Assembly: GCF_017875275.1 (NCBI RefSeq)
Contig: NZ_JAGGML010000001.1
Span: forward strand, 806,001 to 870,000
Direction of reading: 5' to 3'
DNA length: 64,000 nucleotides
DNA from: Xanthobacter flavus
Lineage (GTDB): Bacteria; Pseudomonadota; Alphaproteobacteria; Rhizobiales; Xanthobacteraceae
Below the pieces are notes generated by a model, which did not search any database, was not told the origin of the DNA, and worked only from the letters and a program-made list of their open reading frames with translations. The position numbers and the translations under genes are program-made. Positions 8,372 to 20,138 of this stretch are shown here, one piece after another. How positions within the stretch are numbered: position 1 is the first letter of the stretch; the number at the start of each line of letters is the position of its first letter.

Positions 8372-9207
8372 AGCTCCTGCGCCATGGCGCGGCCGGTGCC
8401 GAACGGCCCGGCCTCCTCGCCGCCGACGGCACGGTGCGCGACCTGTCCGACATCGTGCCGGACATCGACGCCGCCTTCATAGCCGATCCCGCCCGCCTTG
8501 CCGCGCTGAAGGCGGTGGACCCGCTCTCCCTGCCGGTGGTGGAGGGGGAGGTGCGCCTCGCGCCGCCCTTCACCGGCATCGGCAAGATTGTGGGGGTGGG
8601 CCTCAATTATCACGACCACGCCCGCGAATGCGGCCTGCCCATTCCCGAAGAGCCCATCCTCTTCATGAAGGCCACCACTTCTCTGTGCGGCCCCTATGAC
8701 GCCATCCGCCTGCCGGAAGGCTCGGAAAAGACCGACTGGGAGGTGGAGCTGGGCGTCGTCATCGGCACCACCGCTCGCAAGGTGTCCGAGGCGGAGGCCC
8801 TCGACCATGTCTTCGGCTATTGCATCGCCCATGACGTGTCCGAGCGCGCCCACCAATTGGAGCACGGCGGGCAGTGGACCAAGGGCAAGAGCCACGACAC
8901 CTTCTGCCCCCTCGGCCCCTGGCTGGTGACGGCGGACGAGGTGGGCGACCCGCAGGCCCTTGATCTGTGGTGCTCGGTGGATGGCGAGATGCGCCAGAAC
9001 AGTTCCACCGGCGACATGATCTTCAAGGTGGCGGAGATCGTCTCCTATGTCAGCCGCTTCATGACGCTGGAGCCCGGCGACCTCATCATCACCGGCACGC
9101 CGGCGGGGGTGGGGCTGGGGCTGAAGCCGCAGGTCTATCTCGCCCGCGGGCAGGAGGTGCGCCTCGGCATCGCCCGCCTCGGCGAGCAGCGCCAATCCGT
9201 GGTCTGA
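8368..9207 (+). CDS. Fumarylacetoacetate hydrolase family protein
   Basis: 279-residue enzyme of the FAH superfamily (hydrolases, decarboxylases and hydratases of 2-keto acids). The N-terminal cap domain (about 1-65) is followed by the mixed beta-sandwich core with KIVGVGLNYHDHARE, the metal ligands in WEVELGVVIG (Glu-x-Glu) and the Asp of AHDVSERAHQ, and the C-terminal ITGTPAGVGLGLKP signature. Family members use Mg2+ or Mn2+ to cleave C-C bonds, or act on 2-keto-3-deoxy acids such as 2,4-diketo-3-deoxyfuconate. Together with the enolase-like and dehydrogenase genes this fits a sugar-acid or aromatic catabolic route. The ATG overlaps the previous stop. Confidence 0.9.
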   Translation: MKLLRHGAAGAERPGLLAADGTVRDLSDIVPDIDAAFIADPARLAALKAVDPLSLPVVEGEVRLAPPFTGIGKIVGVGLNYHDHARECGLPIPEEPILFMKATTSLCGPYDAIRLPEGSEKTDWEVELGVVIGTTARKVSEAEALDHVFGYCIAHDVSERAHQLEHGGQWTKGKSHDTFCPLGPWLVTADEVGDPQALDLWCSVDGEMRQNSSTGDMIFKVAEIVSYVSRFMTLEPGDLIITGTPAGVGLGLKPQVYLARGQEVRLGIARLGEQRQSVV

Positions 9208-9218
9208 GGAGGCATGCC

Positions 9219-10043
9219 ATGACCGACACCCTTCTCGTCCAGTCCACGCGCGCCAACGTGCTCTCCAAGCTCATGAGCATGGATGCCATCCGCCCGCTCA
9301 TCCTCGTCGCGGTGATCCTGGTGGGGTGGGACCTCGCGGTGCGCCTGCTGCGCATTCCGCCCTATCTCATCCCGGCGCCGACGCTGGTGATCGAGCAGGT
9401 CATCGCCCAGTGGCCCATGCTGCTGCGGGAGACGATGCCCACCCTCTACGCCACGCTCGGCGGCTTCGCCCTGAGCGCGCTGGTGGGCATCCCGCTCGCC
9501 ATGCTGATCGCCTCCTCGAAGACGGTGGAGAGCTATCTCTATCCCCTCCTCGTCTTCTCCCAGTCGGTGCCGAAGATCGCGGTGGCGCCGCTGTTCGTGG
9601 TGTGGTTCGGCTTCGGCGTATTGCCGAAGATCATCTCCGCCTTCCTGCTCGGGGTGTTCCCGGTGGTGGTCTCCACCGTGCTCGCCTTCAAGAGCGTGGA
9701 CAAGGAGATGATCGACCTTGCCCGCTCCATGCGCGCCGGGGGCCTGCGCACCTTCATCCGCATCCGCCTGCCCCACGCGCTGCCCGGCATCTTCTCGGGG
9801 CTGAAGGTGGCCATCACGCTCGCCGTGGTGGGCGCGGTGGTGGGCGAGTTCGTCGGCTCCAACTCAGGCATCGGCTACGTGCTGCAGGTGGCGAACGGCA
9901 ATTTCGATTTGCCGCTCATGTTCGCCGCGCTGTTCGTGCTCTCCATGATGGGGGTGATCCTGTTCATGGCGCTGGACGCCATCGAGCACTTCCTCATCCC
10001 CTGGCACGCCTCGCGCCGGCCGGACCCCAACAGCGGGGCGTGA
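9219..10043 (+). CDS. ABC transporter permease, NitT/TauT (SsuC-like) type
   Basis: 274-residue inner-membrane permease with six hydrophobic segments and the permease-ATPase coupling loop around EMIDLARSMRAGGLRTFIRIRLPHALPGIF (about 178-207). The family imports nitrate, taurine, sulfonates, thiamine precursors and aromatic acids. A GAGGAGG ribosome site precedes the ATG at 9219, 11 bases after the FAA hydrolase gene, so the importer is probably co-transcribed with the catabolic enzymes. The substrate is unknown. Confidence 0.9.
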   Translation: MTDTLLVQSTRANVLSKLMSMDAIRPLILVAVILVGWDLAVRLLRIPPYLIPAPTLVIEQVIAQWPMLLRETMPTLYATLGGFALSALVGIPLAMLIASSKTVESYLYPLLVFSQSVPKIAVAPLFVVWFGFGVLPKIISAFLLGVFPVVVSTVLAFKSVDKEMIDLARSMRAGGLRTFIRIRLPHALPGIFSGLKVAITLAVVGAVVGEFVGSNSGIGYVLQVANGNFDLPLMFAALFVLSMMGVILFMALDAIEHFLIPWHASRRPDPNSGA

Positions 10044-10054
10044 GGGCTCCCGCC

Positions 10055-10103
10055 GTCATGCCCCGGCGCGTCCGTGGCCCCCCGCACAAGGCGGGGGGAT
10101 GAC
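10055..10103. repeat. Palindromic intergenic element (BIME-like)
   Basis: Contains a perfect hairpin CCCCCCGC-acaag-GCGGGGGG (10078-10098) next to an ATGCCCCGG half-unit. It belongs to the dispersed family with loops ACAAG/CTTGT seen elsewhere in the window, and sits between the permease and binding-protein genes. Confidence 0.75.
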
Positions 10104-10195
10104 GCGGCAGAGAAGGAAGTTCCGAACCAGGACGTCCCGATCAGAGCAGAGCAACAAGAACCAAAGCAAAACCAGAAAAACCGGTGGAGGAAACC

Positions 10196-11208
10196 ATGAT
10201 CTCTCGAAGGACACTCGCCACGCACCTGTTATCCGGCGCATTCGCCCTCGGCCTTGCCGCCGCATCCGCGCTGCCGGCGGCCGCGCAGGCGGCAAAGACG
10301 CCGGACAAGGCGGTGCTGATGCTCAACTGGTACGTCTATGGCGAGCACGCGCCCTTCATCCTCGGCCTCAAGAAGGGCTATTACGCGGAAGAAGGCATCG
10401 ACCTCGAAATCCAGGAAGGCCGCGGCTCGGCGGTGACCATCCAGGCGGTGGGCGCCGGCACGGCCACCTTCGGCCTCGCCGACATCGGCGTGATGATCAA
10501 GGCGGTGGCCAAGGGCGCACCGGTGAAGACCATCGGCGTCCTGCTCCAGCGCACCCCCGGCGCGGTGGTGGCGCCCGAGGGCAAGATCAACGGCCCCAAG
10601 GACCTGCCCGGCAAGACCATCATGTTCACGCCCGGCGATGCCGTGACGCCCATCTGGCCGCTGTATCTCAAGAAGCTCGGCATCCCCGAAGGTGCGGTGA
10701 AGATGGTGGCGGCGGATGCGCAGGCCAAGCTGAACGCCGTGGTGAACAACCAGGCCGACGGCCTCATCGGCTTCACCACCGAGCAGGGCGCCCGCCTGCC
10801 GGACATCATGAACAAGCCGGTGACCATGCTGCGCTACACCGATGCGGGGGTGAACCTCGTGTCGCTGGGCATCGTCGCCAACACCGACACCCTCGCCAAG
10901 CGCGCCGACATGGTGAAGCGCTTCATGCGCGCCACCACCCGCGCGGTGGAAGAGGCGGAGAAGAACCCCAAGGCCGCCATCGACATCCTCATGGAGGCCT
11001 ATCCCAAGATCGGCCTGCCGGACGCGCAGCTGCGCAGCCTGCAATACTCGCAGGCGCTCTACCGCGCCTCCGACGACAAGAGCACGCGCCCCTTCCGCAT
11101 GAACCCGGCGCTGATGGACGAGAGCCTCGAGATCCTCACCCAGTACGGCGGCCTCGACCCCTCCGCGCGCAGCAAGGCGCAGGATTACTTCACGCTGGAG
11201 TTCCTTCC

Positions 11209-11212
<4 letters not shown>
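10196..11212 (+). CDS. ABC transporter substrate-binding protein, NMT1/THI5-like
   Basis: 338-residue periplasmic binding protein with a signal peptide (about residues 1-30, twin Arg in ISRRT, cleavage near AAAQA) and the NMT1/THI5-like fold: the opening strand MLNWYVYGEHAPF, then YYAEEGIDLEIQEG and the central TFGLADIG. I chose the ATG at 10196 because GGAGG lies six bases upstream; a GTG at 10184 falls inside that ribosome site. The 152-base gap to the permease holds a palindromic repeat. The ligand is likely the substrate of the catabolic operon. The stop overlaps the GTG of the ATPase gene. Confidence 0.9.
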
Positions 11213-12039
<827 letters not shown>

Positions 12040-12076
12040 GCCGTCCGCGCAACACCAGACGGCGCCCGCCCAGAGC

Positions 12077-12182
12077 GCGATCCGATCAAGTTGAATCAAC
12101 TTGATCGGTGAATCGCCCTCTGACTCCAAGAAAGAGAACGCGTTATCCGATCTGATTGCGATGCAATCAGATCGGCGCGTGC
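12077..12182. repeat. Double-palindrome intergenic repeat
   Basis: Two perfect 13-base inverted repeats lie 38 bases apart. The first is CCGATCAAGTTGA-a-TCAACTTGATCGG (12082-12108), the second CCGATCTGATTGC-gat-GCAATCAGATCGG (12147-12175). Both begin and end with CCGATC/GATCGG. The unit looks like a mobile intergenic repeat; on RNA it would fold into two strong stem-loops after the ABC operon and could serve as a terminator for both converging genes. Confidence 0.8.
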
Positions 12183-12205
12183 TCTCGCCCGGCGGGCGTT
12201 TTTTG

Positions 12206-12505
12206 TTACGCGACCAGAGCCATGCGGTGGATCACCCGCTCCGCGATCAGCTCCCGCCCGCCGGCCGCGGCGAAATTGGCAAGGGCGCCGCCGTCGATGT
12301 GCGCACGCCACTTCTCCTCCGTCTCCCAGATCTCGACGAAGATCAGGATGCGCCCGTCGTCCAGCGACTGGTTCAGCTCGTAGCGCAGGCAGCCGTCCTC
12401 CGCGCGCGTCTCGACCACCAGCTTTTCCTGAAGCGCGCGCAGGGCCGCCTCCTGCCCTTCCTTCGCGGTGATGATGGCGATGACGGTGAGGGGCGCTGCG
12501 CTCAT
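12206..12505 (-). CDS. Antibiotic biosynthesis monooxygenase (ABM) domain protein
   Basis: 99-residue single-domain protein of the dimeric alpha-beta barrel ABM type, close in outline to quinol monooxygenase YgiN. It shows the typical TVIAIITAKEG start, LVVETRAEDGCLRYELNQS in the middle and ILIFVEIWETEEKWRAH, where the conserved Trp and His line the pocket. Members oxidise quinols without a cofactor or have unknown roles. It is monocistronic and converges on the ABC operon. Start taken at the ATG at 12505. Confidence 0.85.
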   Translation of the reverse strand: MSAAPLTVIAIITAKEGQEAALRALQEKLVVETRAEDGCLRYELNQSLDDGRILIFVEIWETEEKWRAHIDGGALANFAAAGGRELIAERVIHRMALVA

Positions 12506-12634
12506 TCTTCTGCTCCCGGAACGGCCGCCCGGCGCGGCCGGGGCCACCATAGCGCAAGCCGCACGCGACGCATCCCCACTCCGGCCCCGTTCTTGCTCCG
12601 CTCGTCCCGCACGCCCGCGCCCCGAGGAGCCGTG

Positions 12635-13117
12635 ATGACAAAAGCCGACACCACTGCGACCGCCGCCCGTGCGCGCACCATTGCCTGCCCCGCCTGCCAT
12701 GCCGTGACCTCCGTTCCGGATGGCGCGGACGCCCGCGCGCTTTCCTGCCCGGCCTGCGGCGGGCCGCTCTTCATCGGCAAGCCCATGACGCTCACCGCCG
12801 AGAGCTTCACCGCCCACACGTCGCAGAGCGACCTGCCCCTCGTCATCGACTTCTGGGCGGACTGGTGCGGCCCCTGCAAGAGCATGGCCCCGGTGTTCGA
12901 GGCCCTTGCGGCGGAGTTCGAGCCCCATGTCCGCTTCGCCAAGGTGGACACCGACAAGGAGCGGGAACTGGCCGACTATTTCCGCATCAGCTCCATTCCC
13001 ACCCTGAGCTTCATCGCCAACCGCAATGAGGTGGCGCGGGTGGCGGGCGCCATGTTCGCGGGCGACCTCCGTCGCTGGCTCTATGATGCCCTCTCCCGCG
13101 CCGACGAGGCGAAATAG
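12635..13117 (+). CDS. trxC: Thioredoxin 2 (zinc-containing)
   Basis: 160-residue thioredoxin with an N-terminal zinc ribbon (CPAC about residues 18-21 and CPAC about 39-42) followed by a thioredoxin domain with the active site WCGPC. This two-part architecture defines TrxC, a cytoplasmic disulfide reductase often induced by oxidative stress. The cis-proline motif SIPT is present. The ATG at 12635 has CCGAGGAG upstream. It is followed after 93 bases by a Rieske ferredoxin and then a flavoprotein, all on one strand. Confidence 0.93.
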   Translation: MTKADTTATAARARTIACPACHAVTSVPDGADARALSCPACGGPLFIGKPMTLTAESFTAHTSQSDLPLVIDFWADWCGPCKSMAPVFEALAAEFEPHVRFAKVDTDKERELADYFRISSIPTLSFIANRNEVARVAGAMFAGDLRRWLYDALSRADEAK

Positions 13118-13210
13118 AGCGTCGGATTTCCGACAATTGGGAGGGTTCCAGGCTGGCCCTGATCTTGCGAAGCGCCCTGCCGGAGCCTCACCGGACAGGA
13201 CGCACGCGCC

Positions 13211-13549
13211 ATGGCCTTTACCGTCATCTGCAACAAAGATGCCCTCGCCGAGGGCGCCATGGGCCTCTTTCAGGTGGGCAAGAAGAGCGTGCTGCTGGTG
13301 TGGCCCACGGGCGGGGAGATCAAGGCCTATCGCGGCCGATGCCCCCACGCCGACATGCCGCTGACCGAGTCCACCTTCGACGGCAAGACCCTCATGTGCA
13401 CACACCACATGTGGGGCTTCGACTGCAACACCGGAAAATGCTCCACCCACCTCGTGCGCAATGCGCTGCACCCCTATGAGATCAAGATCGAGGGCGACGA
13501 GATCCAGGTGGATGTCGGCCCGGTGAAGCCCGCCCGCGCGCCCGCCTGA
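13211..13549 (+). CDS. Rieske [2Fe-2S] ferredoxin
   Basis: 112-residue soluble Rieske protein. The cluster ligands form the standard C-x-H-x16-C-x2-H pattern: Cys44 and His46 in RCPHADMP, Cys63 and His66 in CTHHMWGFD. No signal peptide or membrane segment is present, so it is a ferredoxin of the kind that feeds multicomponent oxygenases (TmoC/T4moC-like) rather than a bc1 subunit. No oxygenase gene is next to it; the following flavoprotein could be its reductase partner, which is an inference from position only. Confidence 0.9.
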   Translation: MAFTVICNKDALAEGAMGLFQVGKKSVLLVWPTGGEIKAYRGRCPHADMPLTESTFDGKTLMCTHHMWGFDCNTGKCSTHLVRNALHPYEIKIEGDEIQVDVGPVKPARAPA

Positions 13550-13604
13550 TCCTCATCGCCGGCTCGCCCCGCCTGCCCTATGCTGGCATCGGGAGGCGCC
13601 GGCA

Positions 13605-14828
13605 ATGACACAAGACGCGGGCAAACGACGTATCATTGTGGTGGGCGGCGGGTTCGCCGGGCTCTGGGGAGCAGCGGCGGCGGCGCGGGCGCGGGAGCTG
13701 TTCGGCATCGATCCCGCCGCGCTGGAGATCGCGCTCGTGGCGCCGGAGGCGTTCCATACCATCCGCGTGCGCTGCTATGAGGACGACCTCGCGGCCATCC
13801 GCCTGCCGCTGGACGATCTCCTCGCCCCCATCGGCGTCGCGCGCATCGCGGCGGCGGTGAGCGCCATCGATCCCGCCGGCCGCTCCCTTGCCACCGATGC
13901 CGGGCCGATCTCCTATGATCGTCTGATCCTCGCCGCCGGCAGCGCGCTGACGATGCCGGCCGTGCCCTGCGCGCAGCCCACGTTCGACGTGGACAGCTAT
14001 GCCGGAGCCGAGCGCCTCGCCGCGCACCTTGCCGCGCTGGCCTCCGGCCCGCGCGACGGCGCCGCCGAAACCGCCGTGGTCATCGGCGGCGGGCTGGCGG
14101 GCGTGGAGATCGCCTGCGAGTTGCCGGGCCGGCTGCGCGCGCTGTTGGGCGAGGGCGCTCCTGTGCGCGTCGTGCTGGTGGATCGCCACGAGATCGGTGC
14201 CGCCATGCGGGCCGGCGCGGCCACCGTGCGCGCCGCCCTCGCGGCGGCCGGCGTGGAGGTCCACGATCATTCCGGCATCGCGACCGTGGAAGCGGATGGC
14301 GTGCAGTTGACCGACGGCACGCACATCCCGTCCCGTACCGTCATCTTCACCACCGGCGCCCATGCGAGCCCGCTTGCCGGTCAGCTCGGCGTCCCGCTCG
14401 ACCACCTGGGCCGGGTGGCGGTGGATGCCTTTATGAAGGTGGAGGGCGTCAGCGATGTCTATGCGGCGGGCGATTGCGCGGTGGCGGCGGCGGACGATCT
14501 CGGCCACGTCACCGTCATGTCCTGCCAGCACGCCCGGCCCATGGGCCGCCTCGCCGGCCACAATGCGGTGTGCGACCTCGCCGGCCGGCGTCAGGACCGG
14601 GTGGCCTTCTCCGCGCCGGATTATGTGACGGTGATGGACCTGGGGCCGGCCGGCGCCGTCTACACCTCCGGCTGGGATCGCGGCACGCTGGTGGCGTCGG
14701 GCGCGGAAGCCAAGACGGTGAAGCAGACCATCAATTGCAGCCGCATCTACCCGCCCGTGCCCGCGACGAAAGAGGCCATGTTCGCCGCCGCCGCGCCGGT
14801 GCTGCAGGCGCGGCCTGCGGCGAAGTGA
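13605..14828 (+). CDS. FAD-dependent pyridine nucleotide-disulfide-type oxidoreductase (NDH-2-like)
   Basis: 407-residue flavoprotein with two dinucleotide folds: IIVVGGGFAGL (FAD, about residues 10-20) and AVVIGGGLAGVEIACEL (NAD(P)H, about 158-174). The second FAD contact VYAAGDCAVA (about 285-294) is also present. The architecture matches type II NADH dehydrogenases and related quinone reductases. No redox-active CxxxxC pair is seen, so it is not a disulfide reductase. A C-terminal amphipathic membrane anchor is not obvious. It lies 55 bases after the Rieske ferredoxin gene; it may reduce that ferredoxin or quinone. Confidence 0.85.
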   Translation: MTQDAGKRRIIVVGGGFAGLWGAAAAARARELFGIDPAALEIALVAPEAFHTIRVRCYEDDLAAIRLPLDDLLAPIGVARIAAAVSAIDPAGRSLATDAGPISYDRLILAAGSALTMPAVPCAQPTFDVDSYAGAERLAAHLAALASGPRDGAAETAVVIGGGLAGVEIACELPGRLRALLGEGAPVRVVLVDRHEIGAAMRAGAATVRAALAAAGVEVHDHSGIATVEADGVQLTDGTHIPSRTVIFTTGAHASPLAGQLGVPLDHLGRVAVDAFMKVEGVSDVYAAGDCAVAAADDLGHVTVMSCQHARPMGRLAGHNAVCDLAGRRQDRVAFSAPDYVTVMDLGPAGAVYTSGWDRGTLVASGAEAKTVKQTINCSRIYPPVPATKEAMFAAAAPVLQARPAAK

Positions 14829-14839
14829 GCGCTCCTTCG

Positions 14840-15018
14840 CGCCCCGGACGCATGCAGCGATAGCGGAATGCGAGCCGGCGCCCAGCGCAACATTTCGCCG
14901 AAGGCGCTGCTTCAGCTCCCTCTCCCCCTGTGGGAGAGGGAGAACGGCCCGCTGCGCGGGAGTCTTGCGCTGGCCCCCGGATCGGCGCTCCACCTGCGGT
15001 GTCGCTTGTCCGGGGAAC
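14840..15018. repeat. Long intergenic repeat, copy 1
   Basis: Begins with CCCCGGACGCATGCAGCGA and ends with GTGTCGCTTGTCCGGGG. The same blocks, in the same order, occur at 33811-33977. Copy 1 carries an inserted CTCCCTCTCC...GGGAGAGGGAG hairpin in the middle that copy 2 lacks. Confidence 0.85.
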
Positions 15019-15063
15019 CGGGTCCGCTCTTGCGCCACCGACAGCGAACGATCCATGCGGCTT

Positions 15064-15168
15064 GTCATCGCCCGGCTCGTCCGGGCGATCCACGGTTGGG
15101 CCGGATCGGGTGCCGGAATATCTCGCTAACGGATGAGTGGATTGCCCGGACGAGCCGGGCAATGACGG
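15064..15168. repeat. BIME-like pair of palindromes
   Basis: Two hairpins in opposite orientation: ATCGCCCGG-ctcgt-CCGGGCGAT (15067-15089) and ATTGCCCGG-acgag-CCGGGCAAT (15141-15163), joined by about 50 bases. Lies between the converging flavoprotein and aroKB genes and could act as a two-way terminator. The 359-base gap 14829-15187 consists almost only of this element and the long repeat. Confidence 0.85.
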
Positions 15169-15187
15169 CACTGGGGTGTTCGTCCCC

Positions 15188-16990
15188 TCACCGCATCTCG
15201 GCGAGGAAGGCGCGGACCTCTTGCGGGTTCACGTCTTTCGCGATGAAGGCTTCGCCGATGCCCCGCACGAGGATGAAGGTGAGCGCGCCGCGGCTCACCT
15301 TCTTGTCCTGGGCGATGAGGTCCATCAGCCCGTCCGTGTCGGGCAGCTCGCCGGGCACGTCGGAGATCTTCGTGGGCAGGCCCACGGCCTCCAGATGCCG
15401 GACCACCCGCGTCACGTCCTGCCCCGGGCACAGGCCGAGCTTCGCGGAAAACGCAAAGGCCAAGGCCATGCCGATGGCGACGCCTTCGCCGTGGAGGAGG
15501 CGCTGGGAATAGCCGGCGCCGGCCTCCAGCGCATGGCCGAAGGTGTGGCCGAGATTGAGCAGCGCCCGGTCGCCGGTTTCCTTCTCGTCGCGGGCGACGA
15601 TGGCGGCCTTGGCCATGCAGCTCGCGGCCACGGCGGTGATCCGCTCCGGTCCGCCACCGATCACGCCCGGCCAGTCGCGCTCCAGCGTGTCGAACAGGTC
15701 GCGGTCGCCGAGGAGGCCGTATTTCACCACCTCCGCATAGCCGGCCTTCACCTCGCGCACGGGCAGGGTGTTGAGCGCGGCCGTGTCGGCCAGCACCAGA
15801 ACCGGCTGGTGGAAGGCGCCGATGAGATTCTTCCCCTGGGGCGAGTTGATGCCGGTCTTGCCGCCCACGGAAGAATCGACCTGAGAAAGCAGCGTCGTCG
15901 GCGCCTGCACCACGTCCACGCCCCGGCGCAGCACGGAAGCCGCGAAGCCGGCGAGGTCGCCCACCACGCCGCCGCCGAGCGCGAGCACAAGGTCGCGGCG
16001 CTCGATGCGGGCGGCGATCAGCCCTTCCACCACCTGCTCCAGCCCCGGCCAGCCCTTGGTCTTCTCCCCGGGCGGCACGACGATCGCGGTGTGGGCGATG
16101 CCGGCGGCATCGAGCGAGGCGGCAACGGTGGCGAGATGGCCGGCGGCCACCACGTTCTCGTCGGTGACGATGGCGACGCGCGCGCCCTTGCGCAGCGCCG
16201 TCACATGGGTGCCGGCCTCCGCCAGCAGGCCGGGACCGATATAGATGTCATAGGGCTTGCCGGCCACGTCCACGCGCACGGTGCTGCGGGTGATCTCGCC
16301 CAGTGGGAGGCTTTCGGCCTCGGCGGAGATGGCGGTGGCGGAGGAGAGGGGCGCCATGGCGATGCCTTCGGGATGCGCGACGAGACGGGCCAAAAGATGG
16401 GCATGGACGGCGCCGATCACCTCTTCCACCACCAGCTCATGGACCACGTCGCGGCTGTCCACGGTCACGTCGGCGAGGGCATAGGTGTCGGCCCGCTGGG
16501 CGTGCAGCGCGGCGAGCTTCTGCGCCGGGTCGCCCTGGGCGAGGAGGGGGCGGTCGGTCCGCTTCTTCACGCGCCGCAGGAGGGTGTTGAGATCGGCGCG
16601 CAGCCAGACGGAGACGCCGTGGCGCGCGACCGCGGCCCGCGTCTCCGCATTCATGAAGGCGCCGCCGCCGGTGGCGAGCACGCAGGGGCCGGATTGCAGC
16701 AGGCGCGCGACCACGCGCTTCTCGCCCTCGCGGAACTCGGCCTCGCCATGGCGGGCGAAGATCTCGGGAATGCTCATGCAGGCGGCGCGCTCGATCTCCT
16801 CGTCGGCATCGACGAAGGTGAGCCCCAGCCGCTTCGCCAGCCGCCGCCCCACGGAGGACTTGCCCGCGCCGGGCATGCCAACCAGCACGATGGAGCGCCG
16901 TCCGAGCCTTTTCAGCACCTCGGCGGAGGAGAGCGGCCCCGCCGTCTCGGTCTCGCCGGTGCGGGGCTCGGGGAACTTCTGCGTGTGCAC
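15188..16990 (-). CDS. aroKB: Bifunctional shikimate kinase / 3-dehydroquinate synthase
   Basis: 600-residue fusion of two shikimate-pathway enzymes. The N-terminal part (about residues 20-190) is shikimate kinase, with P-loop GMPGAGKSS, substrate motif DADEEIER and the GGGAF loop. The C-terminal part (about 225-600) is 3-dehydroquinate synthase, with VVPPGEKTK, LALGGGVVGDLAGF, TLLSQVDSSVGGKTGIN and the zinc-site NLGHTFGHALE. Most bacteria encode them as adjacent aroK and aroB genes. The GTG at 16990 was chosen because GAGGA lies about ten bases upstream, and further upstream the frame runs into palindromic repeats; the start remains uncertain. Confidence 0.92.
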   Translation of the reverse strand: MHTQKFPEPRTGETETAGPLSSAEVLKRLGRRSIVLVGMPGAGKSSVGRRLAKRLGLTFVDADEEIERAACMSIPEIFARHGEAEFREGEKRVVARLLQSGPCVLATGGGAFMNAETRAAVARHGVSVWLRADLNTLLRRVKKRTDRPLLAQGDPAQKLAALHAQRADTYALADVTVDSRDVVHELVVEEVIGAVHAHLLARLVAHPEGIAMAPLSSATAISAEAESLPLGEITRSTVRVDVAGKPYDIYIGPGLLAEAGTHVTALRKGARVAIVTDENVVAAGHLATVAASLDAAGIAHTAIVVPPGEKTKGWPGLEQVVEGLIAARIERRDLVLALGGGVVGDLAGFAASVLRRGVDVVQAPTTLLSQVDSSVGGKTGINSPQGKNLIGAFHQPVLVLADTAALNTLPVREVKAGYAEVVKYGLLGDRDLFDTLERDWPGVIGGGPERITAVAASCMAKAAIVARDEKETGDRALLNLGHTFGHALEAGAGYSQRLLHGEGVAIGMALAFAFSAKLGLCPGQDVTRVVRHLEAVGLPTKISDVPGELPDTDGLMDLIAQDKKVSRGALTFILVRGIGEAFIAKDVNPQEVRAFLAEMR

Positions 16991-17109
16991 CGGCTGGTCC
17001 TCGTTGACAGCTCTCGGGTGATGGGGCGGGCCACGGGATGTCCGCCGCTGGCCGAGCCCTGCGGCTCTAGCATCCGCCGCGCGAGCCGGCAATGAGGGGG
17101 CGCGGGCCT

Positions 17110-17284
17110 CCCCTCTCCCCTTGCGGGAGAGGGGTCGGGGGTGAGGGGTGTGCATCCCCGAGGCCGCTTCGGGCTGGAGGCGCCCCGCCCCCTCACCCCA
17201 GCCCTCTCCCGCAAGGGGAGAGGGAGATGGCCGGCGGGCACCGGACAAGCGGCGCCATCGGTCCTCCGATCAAGTCGGAGGACG
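17110..17284. repeat. Composite inverted repeats upstream of aroKB
   Basis: The arms 17110-17148 and about 17189-17226 are near-perfect inverted copies; each contains its own hairpin (CCCCTCTCCC-cttgc-GGGAGAGGGG at 17110-17134 and CCCTCTCCC-gcaag-GGGAGAGGG at 17202-17224). A further hairpin GTCCTCCGA-tcaag-TCGGAGGAC follows at 17261-17283. This fills much of the 564-base gap 16991-17554 between the divergent aroKB and histidine kinase genes, where both promoters must also lie; I recognise no promoter motif there. Confidence 0.8.
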
Positions 17285-17554
17285 ACAGCGAGGGAGGATG
17301 TCGGCGCGACAAGTCCCGGGAGAAAACCGCGCCGCCCCCGCCGCCCTACAGCCGCACCGCTTTCCACACATCACAAACCAAGGCGTGGCCGCAGTTTTGT
17401 GCCTCTTGACTCACGCGGACTCTAGACAACAGCCCTCCGATTCGATTCCAATGGCCATGATTCGGAGAGATGCGGCACGTCCCTCCAGATCGAGGACGTG
17501 GGGGCGTGGGACTTAGGCCGTCCGGTGCCCCCGGAGACCCGGAGGAGACCGGCG

Positions 17555-19876
<2,322 letters not shown>

Positions 19877-19956
19877 GGCGGGCGGGGGAGGATCCCTGCC
19901 TCACGCCGGCCTCGTCGTCATGCCGCGTCCGACACCGTTGCATCCGCCCAATCTGC

Positions 19957-19987
19957 CGTCATCGCCCGCCTTGTGCGGGCGATCCAC
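19957..19987. repeat. Single palindromic unit
   Basis: Hairpin ATCGCCCGC-cttgt-GCGGGCGAT at 19961-19983, flanked by GTC and CCAC as in the other BIME units of the window. It lies between the kinase and serine hydrolase genes. Confidence 0.75.
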
Positions 19988-20138
19988 TTCGGGGCCAGAG
20001 GGCTGCCCGGATTGGTGGCTAGCGCCCCGCCCGGTGCTGCCGCAATGGCACCCTGCCCTTGCGCGCGACCGCGCCCAGCCATTAAGCCTGTCGGCTGCGG
20101 GCGCACGGCACGATGCCCGCCACCGGAGGCCGCCCACG

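Noticed and set aside
15137-17095. 652-codon plus-strand open frame opposite aroKB
   Set aside because: Gly/His/Arg-rich composition typical of antisense frames; the aroKB frame has complete active-site motifs.
16991-17248. N-terminal extension of aroKB to the upstream ATG
   Set aside because: The extra residues come from palindromic repeat DNA and show no similarity to shikimate kinase; the GTG at 16990 fits better.
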